From the NCBI GenBank assembly GCA_946403565.1, contig CAMJAJ010000011.1, positions 1 through 11,786 on the forward strand: a DNA stretch of 11,786 nt, given 5' to 3'. Every line of letters begins with the position of its first letter. Within the stretch, counting starts at the first letter, position 1. Positions 6,408 to 11,786 of this stretch are shown here, piece by piece. The position numbers were made by a program, and so were the translations under genes. The notes below the pieces were generated by a model. It saw nothing but the letters and a program-made list of their open reading frames with translations, was not told the DNA's origin and did not search any database. This DNA comes from an uncultured Treponema sp. Lineage in GTDB: Bacteria > Spirochaetota > Spirochaetia > Treponematales > Treponemataceae.

Positions 6408-7742
6408 TTACTTCTTCAGGTTCGGATAGAGCTCCTTCATAGAGGTGTAGAAGTTCTCCCACGCCTTGTCCTCAGAAATCTTTCCGTTGTAGTAGTCAGC
6501 CATAGCAGCCTGGAGCTTCTCAGAATATCCCTGGTCGTAGGCAGAAATCTTGCTCTTGTCAATCTTCTTCGCGTTCTGGAGAAGAAGGGCAAGGTGGTTC
6601 TGTCCGCCCAGGAAGTCGTTCTTGTAGCTTCCGTTGGCAACCTCGGTCATGGCAGCCTCATTGTTGGTGAAGTCACCGGTGGCCTCAGAAATCTTCCTGG
6701 CGGTGGCCTTATCACAGGCCATCGTGTACATGATGTCCTTGATCAGGTCAACGTTGTCGGTTCCCTGAGCAGCGCAGATCCAAGTGCCGCCCCATGAGAA
6801 GCCCTGGGGTCCCTCGCAGAGAGCCCAGTCACCGCAGCTTCCGTTTCCGGCAACGGCGGGCTTAGCCTGATCGTCCTTTGCCCATCCGGCGAGACAGAAG
6901 TCGATGAACCAACCCGGTCCGAAGTATCCGAAGACCTTTCCGTTCTTTCCAGCACCAGCGGCGCTCTCATCAGACCACAGGTTGGCCTTGTTGTTGTACC
7001 CCTTGGTGGTGTACTCCTTGGTCTGCTGAATCCAGCGGCGAACCTGGGGATCGACGTTAATCTTGTTGCCCTTCACGAGGGGAGAGGTGATGTTGTCAGA
7101 GAAGACGCGGAAGTCATCATCAAAGCCAGAGAGCATGTAGTATCCGGCAGCCTTCATCTTGGCAGCGACGGCGTCGAACTTGTCCCAGCTGTTGAGCTGC
7201 TTCTGGACCTCTGCCGGATCATCGGTTCCAAGAACCTGCTTGGCGAATGAGCGGCGATAGATGAATCCAGCGGGGCAGGCCTGCCAAGAAACGCCCTTGA
7301 GCTTTCCCTTAGCCTTTCCGGTCGTACCGGTCATGATGTCCTTGGTGTACTTGTACTGCTGAGAGAGGTCAGCGTCGGTCAGTCCGATATCCTTCTTGAC
7401 ATCCAAGGTGTACTCGGTGTCAACATACTTGAGGGCATAGTCAGCCTCAACGAGGAAGATGTCGATCTTCTCATCGGCAGAAGCCTTGTCCTGAGCGAGC
7501 AGAGCCTCATCCAGCTTGTTCTGATAGGCATTGCCCTGGTTCGGGGTGATGACCCAGTTGACCTTCACATCCTTCGGCAGCTTGGCAGCATAGAAGTCGT
7601 TGAAGCGTGACTGGAACTCCTCGTTCCAGACATAGATGTTCAGGACCTTTCCAGCCGGAGCATTCTTCTTCGCCTTAGCCGCAACAGCCAGGGTGGTAAC
7701 AGCACAAGCGACTGCCGCAACGGCAATCAGTGTCTTTTTCAT
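6408..7742 (-). CDS. ABC transporter substrate-binding protein, family 1 (carbohydrate type), copy A, probably soluble periplasmic
   Basis: A 444-residue paralogue of the lipoprotein copy B encoded just downstream. The N-terminus is a Sec-type signal (MKKT, then an Ala/Val-rich core to about residue 24). The only cysteine in it, Cys13, sits in the middle of the core after AVA, so a lipobox is unlikely and cleavage after AAKA would release a soluble periplasmic protein. The binding domain starts at about residue 32 (KVLNIYVWNEEFQ) and carries the same family-1 motifs as copy B. Shared cysteines are at 146, 263, 283, 289, 303 and 323. The ATG at 7742 follows AGGAGG by 5 nt. Promoter and operator match those of copy B, and a strong terminator follows, so the two copies are co-regulated but separately transcribed. 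The lacI gene upstream is the obvious candidate regulator. Spirochaete lipoboxes are loose, so lipidation is not excluded. Confidence 0.94.
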   Translation of the reverse strand: MKKTLIAVAAVACAVTTLAVAAKAKKNAPAGKVLNIYVWNEEFQSRFNDFYAAKLPKDVKVNWVITPNQGNAYQNKLDEALLAQDKASADEKIDIFLVEADYALKYVDTEYTLDVKKDIGLTDADLSQQYKYTKDIMTGTTGKAKGKLKGVSWQACPAGFIYRRSFAKQVLGTDDPAEVQKQLNSWDKFDAVAAKMKAAGYYMLSGFDDDFRVFSDNITSPLVKGNKINVDPQVRRWIQQTKEYTTKGYNNKANLWSDESAAGAGKNGKVFGYFGPGWFIDFCLAGWAKDDQAKPAVAGNGSCGDWALCEGPQGFSWGGTWICAAQGTDNVDLIKDIMYTMACDKATARKISEATGDFTNNEAAMTEVANGSYKNDFLGGQNHLALLLQNAKKIDKSKISAYDQGYSEKLQAAMADYYNGKISEDKAWENFYTSMKELYPNLKK

Positions 7743-7793
7743 GTTTTCCTCCTAATAAATGCGAAAACAATTGATTATTTTATGCCCAACGCA

Positions 7794-7807
7794 CTACAAC
7801 GTTGTAG
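7794..7807. promoter_or_regulatory. 14-bp perfect palindrome: operator in the copy A promoter
   Basis: CTACAACGTTGTAG, identical to the core of the site in front of copy B, at about +4 to +17 relative to the predicted start. The leader sequences around the two sites otherwise differ, so the conservation is selective and supports binding by one common regulator. Confidence 0.85.
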
Positions 7808-7816
7808 CATACTTTC

Positions 7817-7844
7817 ATTATAAACCCTCTTTCCCATTTGTCAA
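7817..7844 (-). promoter_or_regulatory. Consensus sigma-70 promoter of SBP copy A
   Basis: Perfect TTGACA (7839-7844) and perfect TATAAT (7817-7822), 16 bp apart, on the minus strand; the same geometry as the copy B promoter. The predicted start is near 7810 and the leader is about 68 nt. Upstream of the -35 box the DNA is AT-rich for about 30 bp, like an UP element. Confidence 0.93.
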
Positions 7845-7906
7845 CAATTATTTTTCAAAAACTTGAGATTTTTTAGCCTCCTTATCATCATACGTCAGCA
7901 TCCAAA

Positions 7907-7924
7907 TTCAAAAGCGCTTTTGAA
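7907..7924. promoter_or_regulatory. 18-bp CG-centred palindrome between lacI and SBP copy A
   Basis: TTCAAAAGCGCTTTTGAA is a perfect palindrome. Its inner AAAGCGCTTT equals the centre of classic cre-type/LacI-family operators. It is centred about 105 bp upstream of the copy A start and about 100 bp after the lacI stop. It could be an upstream operator or a catabolite-control site. As RNA it would form only a weak AT stem without a T-tract, so a terminator role is less likely. Confidence 0.5.
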
Positions 7925-8017
7925 AACAGCTGGGAAGTTCCAAAAGCACGCGGCAGGAATTGCCCCGGCTCCTGAAACAGGTCAGTCTCCATCCATCTAT
8001 ACTTCATAACACCGCGT

Positions 8018-9025
8018 TCAGGCCAAGGTTACAACGCTCTCGCCTTCGACAAGGCGGCCGGAAACCTTTATGGACGTGGGGGAATAGCTGTCGGGATACT
8101 CTATATTGGAAAGGAGCTGGGCCACGAGCTGCCGCCCTATCTCCGGGCTGTTCTGCTCCCAGGTGGCCAGCCGGGGCGTGATGATCTTGGACAGGAAGAT
8201 GCCGTCATAGCCCGCTATGCTTATGTCCTTGCCCGGCGTCATGCCGTTCTGCACGAGCGCGTCCATGCCGCCAAGGGCGGAAAAATCGTCCGGGTAGATT
8301 ATGCAGGTAGGCCGGTCGGCCAGCTTGAGCAGGTCCAGCGTCGCCTGCCGTGTGGTCTCCGGCAGGTGGTAGGTCGCCCCGATGACGTACTCCTTGGGAA
8401 CCTCCACCCCGTGCTTCTTCATCATCGAACGGAAGACGGCCAGCCTCATCCGGGTCACGTCCGTGGCCTCCCCGTGGACAAACGCGATCTTCCGGTGCCC
8501 CTTCCCCAGGATGAACTCCATCAGGGAACGGAAACCGTCGCTGTTGTCGCTCATCACCGAAGGATGCGCGTTCTTCAGGTCCCTGTCCAGCGTGCAGACC
8601 GGGATGCCGCTCTCCAGCAGCTCCTTCACGTCCGCCCGACGGAACGAGGAATTCACGATTATAATGCCGTCACAGCCCCGGTACTTGGCCTGGGCCAGGT
8701 AGCTCCGCTTGCCGAGATTGCTGAGGAACGTGATGTCGTAGCCGGCCCGGTTCGCGCTCTCGTTGATAGAGTCGAAGATCCGTGCGAAATACTGGTGCTG
8801 CAGGCCGGACCCGGTGATGTCCTCAAAGATGACCCCTATGTCGTATGAGCGGTTGGTGCGGAGCGCGATGGCCGCGGCGTTGGGATGGTAGCCCAGCTCC
8901 ATCGCCTTCTTGTTCACCGCGTCTATCGTCTTCTGGCTTATCTCGGGACTGTTCTTCAGGGCCTTGCTGACGGTCGAAAAAGAGACGTCGCAGGCCCGGG
9001 CAATGTCCTTCAATGTGACAGGCAT
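8018..9025 (-). CDS. LacI/GalR-family transcriptional regulator
   Basis: A full-length 335-residue repressor-type protein. The N-terminal helix-turn-helix at about 4-24 (LKDIARACDVSFSTVSKALKN) is followed by hinge helix NAAAIALRTNRS at about 49-60. Leu55 is the residue that in this family inserts into the central CpG of the operator. The rest (62-335) is the periplasmic-binding-protein-like sensor domain, with GVIFEDI, DGIIIVNSS, HRKIAFVHG, DISIAGYDG and the family's late PRLATWEQ. Such sensors usually bind a sugar or sugar-derived ligand. The ATG at 9025 has AAGGAGG at good spacing. It is monocistronic as far as can be seen, with a promoter at 9050-9078 and a near-perfect palindrome just upstream. 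The CG-centred palindromes before itself and before the two binding-protein genes make it the likely local regulator; which site it binds is not shown by sequence. Confidence 0.94.
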   Translation of the reverse strand: MPVTLKDIARACDVSFSTVSKALKNSPEISQKTIDAVNKKAMELGYHPNAAAIALRTNRSYDIGVIFEDITGSGLQHQYFARIFDSINESANRAGYDITFLSNLGKRSYLAQAKYRGCDGIIIVNSSFRRADVKELLESGIPVCTLDRDLKNAHPSVMSDNSDGFRSLMEFILGKGHRKIAFVHGEATDVTRMRLAVFRSMMKKHGVEVPKEYVIGATYHLPETTRQATLDLLKLADRPTCIIYPDDFSALGGMDALVQNGMTPGKDISIAGYDGIFLSKIITPRLATWEQNSPEIGRQLVAQLLSNIEYPDSYSPTSIKVSGRLVEGESVVTLA

Positions 9026-9049
9026 AAAAAGCCCCTCCTTACTCTATAA

Positions 9050-9078
9050 ACTATAAAGCCTAGAGGGGAATTTTGCAA
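9050..9078 (-). promoter_or_regulatory. Promoter of the lacI-family gene
   Basis: TTGCAA (9073-9078) and TATAGT (9050-9055), 17 bp apart on the minus strand, a moderate match to sigma-70. The predicted start is near 9043, giving a leader of under 20 nt that contains the ribosome-binding site. Confidence 0.6.
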
Positions 9079-9091
9079 ACGAATTCTGCAA

Positions 9092-9115
9092 TTTTACGCA
9101 AACGTTTTCGTAAAA
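9092..9115. promoter_or_regulatory. 24-bp near-perfect palindrome: LacI-family operator, core identical to the E. coli PurR box
   Basis: All but one of the twelve base pairs are symmetric about 9103/9104. The central 16 bp on the plus strand, ACGCAAACGTTTTCGT, match the well-known E. coli PurR operator consensus. It is centred about 60 bp upstream of the predicted lacI start, the same distance as the upstream gal operator of GalR. It is probably the autoregulatory site of the adjacent LacI-family protein (inference); the protein's ligand need not be a purine. Confidence 0.8.
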
Positions 9116-9141
9116 GTAGTTCGCGGGGACCGGCAGGCCCC

Positions 9142-9171
9142 AAAGTCCGTGGCAACATCGTCACCGCGGAC
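9142..9171 (-). terminator. Weak hairpin after the COG0523 GTPase gene
   Basis: Minus-strand GTCCGCGG and CCACGGAC (8-nt arms with one C-A mismatch, 11-nt loop) followed by only three T then G-rich sequence, starting 9 nt after the TGA at 9180. It might be a poor terminator; low support. Confidence 0.3.
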
Positions 9172-9179
9172 CTCTGGAA

Positions 9180-10397
9180 TCAGTCAGCCAGGCAGCCGTC
9201 GAGCCCCTTTGCTATCGCGTCCCGGTCCAGCTTCTGGCCAATCACGCAGAGCTTTATCATGCGGTCGCCCACCTTTTCATCCCATTCATCGAGGATCCGG
9301 GGGTTCTCCCGGAGGATCTGCTCGCGCTCCGCCTTGGGGGTCGCCGCAATCCACTGGCCGGAATAGCCCGCCTGGATCTGCCGGCCCGAGGTCTCGAAGA
9401 CCCAGGCCATCTCAGGTTCGTCGGCAAACCACATGAGCCCCTTGCAGCGGATTATGTTCTTAGGCCAGCTGTTGCAGAACTCGTCGAGCTTCTGCCGGTC
9501 AAAGGGCCTGCGGCGGAAGTAGATCATCGTGCCGATGCCGTACTCGTCCTCGCTCTCGCCCTCGTGCCGGTGCTCATGGTGGTGGTGGTGATGCTCATGG
9601 TCATCATCATCGTCGTCGTCATGCTCCCCATGATGATGATGCTCGTGCTCATGCTCGTGGTGCTCGTGGTCATCGTCGTCATCGTCGTGGCCGTCTTCCT
9701 CGGACTCCTCAAGCTTCTTGCACCAGCCCGCGCTGGAATACACGGCCTCAAAGTCAAAGCTTCCCGTGGCGAGCACCTCGCCAACGTCAACCTTGCCGTG
9801 GTCGGTCTCGATGATCTTCACGTTCGGATGCAGGGCGTTGATGACGGCACGGACCTTCTTGAACTCGTCCTCCGTGACCAGATCCTTCTTGTTTATCACG
9901 AGGGTGGAACAGAACTCAATCTGCTGGACCAGCAGGGACTCGATGTCCTCCTCGTCCTTCTCCTTGAGCAGGGCGTCCCCGCCGGCAAACTCATCGACGA
10001 GCCGCTTCGCGTCCACCACGCCGACCACGTTGTCCAGCTTGCCGTTCTGTATCGTCTCCAGCTCCTGCGCGATGGGCATGGGCTCGCAGACCCCGCTCGC
10101 CTCGATCATGATGTAGTCGTACTTGCCGCCCTTTATCAGGTTCTCTATGTTCTGCGCCAGCTGGGTCTTGAGCGTGCAGCAGATGCAGCCGTTGGTCAGC
10201 GGGACGATGCTGCTGGTGTCGGTGATCTTGGCCCCGTCGGCAATCAGCTTCGCGTCAACGTTGACCTCGCCGATGTCGTTCACGATGACCGCGACCTTGT
10301 AGCCCTGCTGGTTGTTCAGCACATTGTTCAGGAGCGTCGTCTTGCCCGCCCCCAGGTATCCGCACAAAAGCGTCATTGGTGTAAGCTTTCTAGCCAT
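9180..10397 (-). CDS. COG0523/CobW-family GTPase metallochaperone with His/Asp-rich insertion
   Basis: A 405-residue G3E-family GTPase thought to use GTP hydrolysis to place or manage metals, often zinc. Visible motifs are Walker A GYLGAGKT (13-20), the family's metal motif CICC (71-74) within TNGCICC, the stretch IEASGVCEP (about 98-106), and the guanine motif NKKD (159-162). Residues about 227-268 form a low-complexity insertion with 20 His and runs of 6 and 7 Asp, a likely metal buffer. The CobW C-terminal domain follows, with YFRRRPFD, a conserved FADEP region and a WDEKVGDR ending. The ATG at 10397 is chosen because MARKLTP runs straight into the P-loop strand and an AAGAAG is just upstream; a better GGGAGG lies 14 nt before it, too far for normal use. 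No zinc-box palindrome is recognised upstream. It may be read from the histidine gene upstream or from a weak promoter near 10422. Confidence 0.9.
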   Translation of the reverse strand: MARKLTPMTLLCGYLGAGKTTLLNNVLNNQQGYKVAVIVNDIGEVNVDAKLIADGAKITDTSSIVPLTNGCICCTLKTQLAQNIENLIKGGKYDYIMIEASGVCEPMPIAQELETIQNGKLDNVVGVVDAKRLVDEFAGGDALLKEKDEEDIESLLVQQIEFCSTLVINKKDLVTEDEFKKVRAVINALHPNVKIIETDHGKVDVGEVLATGSFDFEAVYSSAGWCKKLEESEEDGHDDDDDDHEHHEHEHEHHHHGEHDDDDDDDHEHHHHHHEHRHEGESEDEYGIGTMIYFRRRPFDRQKLDEFCNSWPKNIIRCKGLMWFADEPEMAWVFETSGRQIQAGYSGQWIAATPKAEREQILRENPRILDEWDEKVGDRMIKLCVIGQKLDRDAIAKGLDGCLAD

Positions 10398-10475
10398 AGT
10401 CTTCTTTATAACCTCCCGGATAATATAGTGAATTTCCCATGAAAAAGGAAAGGAGTCCCTTCCAAAGAGCTGAGG

Positions 10476-10506
10476 CAGTTTCAAAAGTGGCCGACTTTTG
10501 AAACTG
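10476..10506. repeat. 13-bp perfect inverted repeat after the histidine gene
   Basis: CAGTTTCAAAAGT (10476-10488) and its exact complement ACTTTTGAAACTG (10494-10506) flank a 5-nt spacer, 7 nt beyond the TAG of the histidine gene. As RNA it gives a stable 13-bp stem on either strand, but no T-tract follows, so it is not a textbook rho-independent terminator. It may protect the 3' end, act with Rho, or be a dispersed repeat. The inner arm sequence TTCAAAAG...CTTTTGAA also occurs at 7907-7924. Confidence 0.75.
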
Positions 10507-10512
10507 GCTCGG

Positions 10513-11786
10513 CTACTTCTCCTTGTGGCGCCTGTCCAGCTCGTCGTACACGTCCTGCCAGCTCACGCCCTCCTTGTACATCAGGACGCTCACGAAGTAG
10601 AGCAGGTCGGCGGCCTCCCAGACGACTTCCTCGCGGCCCTCGGCCTCGGTCAGCTCCTCCGCCTCCTCCATCACCTTCTCGCGCACCCGCTTGTCGTTGA
10701 GCGTCGCGGTATAGCTGCCCGGCTTGGGGTTGGCAAAGCGGTCGGAAATCGTCCCGAACAGGCGCTCCATGCTGCTCGCCTCGTCCGCCTCGCTCGTAAA
10801 GCAGTTCCAGCTGCCCGTATGGCAGACCCCTCCGACGGGCACGGCGGTCGCAAGGATCGTGTCGCGGTCGCAGTCGGCGCGGACCTTGACGAGGTTCAGG
10901 AAGTGCTCGCTGGTCTCGCCCTTGGTCCAGAGGCGGCCCTTCGTGCGGCTAAAGAACGTGAGCTTTCCCGTGTCGAATGTCTTGCGCAGGGCCTCCTCGT
11001 TGGCGAAGCCGAGCATGAGCACCTCGCGGGCCGGGCTCTGCACGATGACCGGGACCAGGCCGCCCGCCTTCTCCCAGTTGACGCAGGAGACAAAGCAGTC
11101 GTCCAGCTTCACCTTGCCGGTGTACAGGGCCATGCCCAGCTGCACGTCGCAGCCGAGCTTCTCCAGGGCGGCGACCTCCTCCACGGAGCTGACGCCTCCC
11201 GCGGCGACCACCCGGCAGCCGACGGCCCCGCGCAGGGACTTCACCATCTCCATGTCGGTGCCGCCCATGCAGCCTTCCTTCTCCACGCAGGTGAACAGCA
11301 GCTCGGAGCAGTACTTCTCCGCCTCCTTGGCCCCCTCGATGAGCGAGACGGGCAGCGACTCCGTCCAGCCCTTGACGGCGATCTTGCCGTTTATCGCATC
11401 CACCGAGATGATGATCCGCTGCTTCCCGATTGCGGCGGCAAGCTCCTCAAGGAAGGCCACGTTCAGGGGGGACTCGCCCTCCTTGCGGTCTGCGTTCCAG
11501 GCGGCGGAACCGACGATGACCTTCTCCGCCCCGAGCGACACCAGCTCCTTGGCCCGCTTGACGGTGCGCACGCCGCCGCCGGTGCGGACGTTGCCCTTGC
11601 GGAGGAGGGACTTGAGCAGGGGGGTGTTCACCGTGTTGCCCTTCGCGTCCACGTGCCCCATCGCGGCATCCAGATCTATGACGGCGACCTCGCCGTAGCG
11701 GTCAAATTCCTGTATCAGTTTGTCAGCGTCGTCGCGCTGCAGCACCAAGTCCTTTCCGTTCTTAAGCTGGACGACGTGGCCGTCCT
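10513..11786 (-). CDS. hisIE: Histidine biosynthesis fusion: HisA-like barrel + HisI (phosphoribosyl-AMP cyclohydrolase) + HisE (phosphoribosyl-ATP pyrophosphatase), 5' end outside window
   Basis: 423 residues are visible, from the first whole codon at 11784 to TAG at 10513. The frame has no stop up to the edge, and a HisA-like DGHVVQLKNG precedes the first possible TTG start, so the true start lies outside, probably 10-20 residues away. Residues 1 to about 230 are a HisA-like barrel: VIDLDAAMG, RTGGGVRTVKRAKEL, phosphate-site GAEKVIVGSAAW, Asp129 in SVDAINGK, KGWTE, Thr165 in FTCVEKEG and AAGGVSS. Residues about 243-330 are HisI, with SRTKGRLWTKGETS, metal motif DCDRD and CHTG...NCF. Residues about 342-423 are HisE, with FGTISDR, KVMEEAEEL and WEAADLLYF. 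HisE and HisI catalyse steps 2 and 3 of the pathway, and HisA catalyses step 4. Catalytic residues of HisI and HisE look intact. The first HisA catalytic Asp would be outside the window, and the usual DG of the second phosphate loop reads EG, so isomerase activity is plausible but uncertain. Confidence 0.93.
   Translation of the reverse strand, partial: DGHVVQLKNGKDLVLQRDDADKLIQEFDRYGEVAVIDLDAAMGHVDAKGNTVNTPLLKSLLRKGNVRTGGGVRTVKRAKELVSLGAEKVIVGSAAWNADRKEGESPLNVAFLEELAAAIGKQRIIISVDAINGKIAVKGWTESLPVSLIEGAKEAEKYCSELLFTCVEKEGCMGGTDMEMVKSLRGAVGCRVVAAGGVSSVEEVAALEKLGCDVQLGMALYTGKVKLDDCFVSCVNWEKAGGLVPVIVQSPAREVLMLGFANEEALRKTFDTGKLTFFSRTKGRLWTKGETSEHFLNLVKVRADCDRDTILATAVPVGGVCHTGSWNCFTSEADEASSMERLFGTISDRFANPKPGSYTATLNDKRVREKVMEEAEELTEAEGREEVVWEAADLLYFVSVLMYKEGVSWQDVYDELDRRHKEK

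Noticed and set aside
7848..7901. 17-codon minus-strand open frame between lacI and copy A (starts MLTYDDKEAKK)
   Set aside because: There is no ribosome-binding site before its ATG. The AAGGAGG it contains is internal and leads to no start codon. It reaches the edge of the copy A promoter, so translation is unlikely.
9073..9091. TTGCA...TGCAA inverted repeat beside the lacI promoter
   Set aside because: The arms are only 5 bp with an odd-length centre that does not extend, and the left arm is explained by the -35 box.
9564..10442. Plus-strand open frame with a Val/Met/Leu-rich 'membrane-like' N-terminus
   Set aside because: The hydrophobic start is simply the antisense of the GAT/CAT-rich His/Asp insertion of the GTPase gene; no domain is seen.
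1..11786. CRISPR array, tRNA/rRNA genes, insertion sequences or prophage genes
   Set aside because: No regularly spaced repeats, cloverleaf-like sequence, transposase, integrase or phage protein was seen on either strand.

Overview
This window looks like a moderately GC-rich Gram-negative-type chromosome. I would guess a spirochaete of the Treponema type. The reasons are indirect: diderm-style lipoproteins and exported proteins, several orphan substrate-binding proteins, a membrane-anchored beta-propeller next to a LytM-like protein, and a HisA-like/HisI/HisE fusion. The assignment is an inference, not something the sequence proves. Every gene I can support lies on the minus strand, so transcription runs from the right edge to the left. 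No gap between genes exceeds 300 bases.

Right part (11786 to 9180): the 3' part of a histidine-biosynthesis fusion protein (HisA-like barrel, then HisI, then HisE), cut by the window edge. It is followed by a 13-bp-arm inverted repeat and then a COG0523/CobW-family GTPase with a long His/Asp metal-binding insertion.

Middle part (9025 to 4829): a LacI-family regulator followed by two very similar family-1 (sugar-type) ABC substrate-binding proteins. The upstream copy has an export signal without a convincing lipobox. The downstream copy is a lipoprotein with a 15-serine linker. Each has its own promoter with perfect TTGACA and TATAAT boxes 16 bp apart, and each promoter has the same 14-bp palindrome (CTACAACGTTGTAG) just past the predicted transcription start. 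The lacI promoter carries a different CG-centred palindrome whose 16-bp core equals the E. coli PurR box, and a third CG-centred palindrome lies between lacI and the first binding protein. No permease or ATPase gene is present, so these binding proteins either use transporter parts encoded elsewhere or act in sensing or capture.

Left part (4735 to 28): a separate transcription unit starts from a TTGACA-17-TACAAT promoter placed directly behind the terminator of the previous gene. It contains a family-5 (oligopeptide-type) binding lipoprotein, a single-pass beta-propeller protein and a LytM-like protein that lacks recognisable metal ligands, separated by only 15 and 11 bp. A 156-bp gap filled with degenerate GC-rich repeats follows, and then a D-2-hydroxyacid dehydrogenase gene.

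The points most worth following are the shared operator pair on the duplicated binding-protein genes, the PurR-box-like site in front of lacI, the histidine fusion, and the GC-rich repeats beside the dehydrogenase gene.
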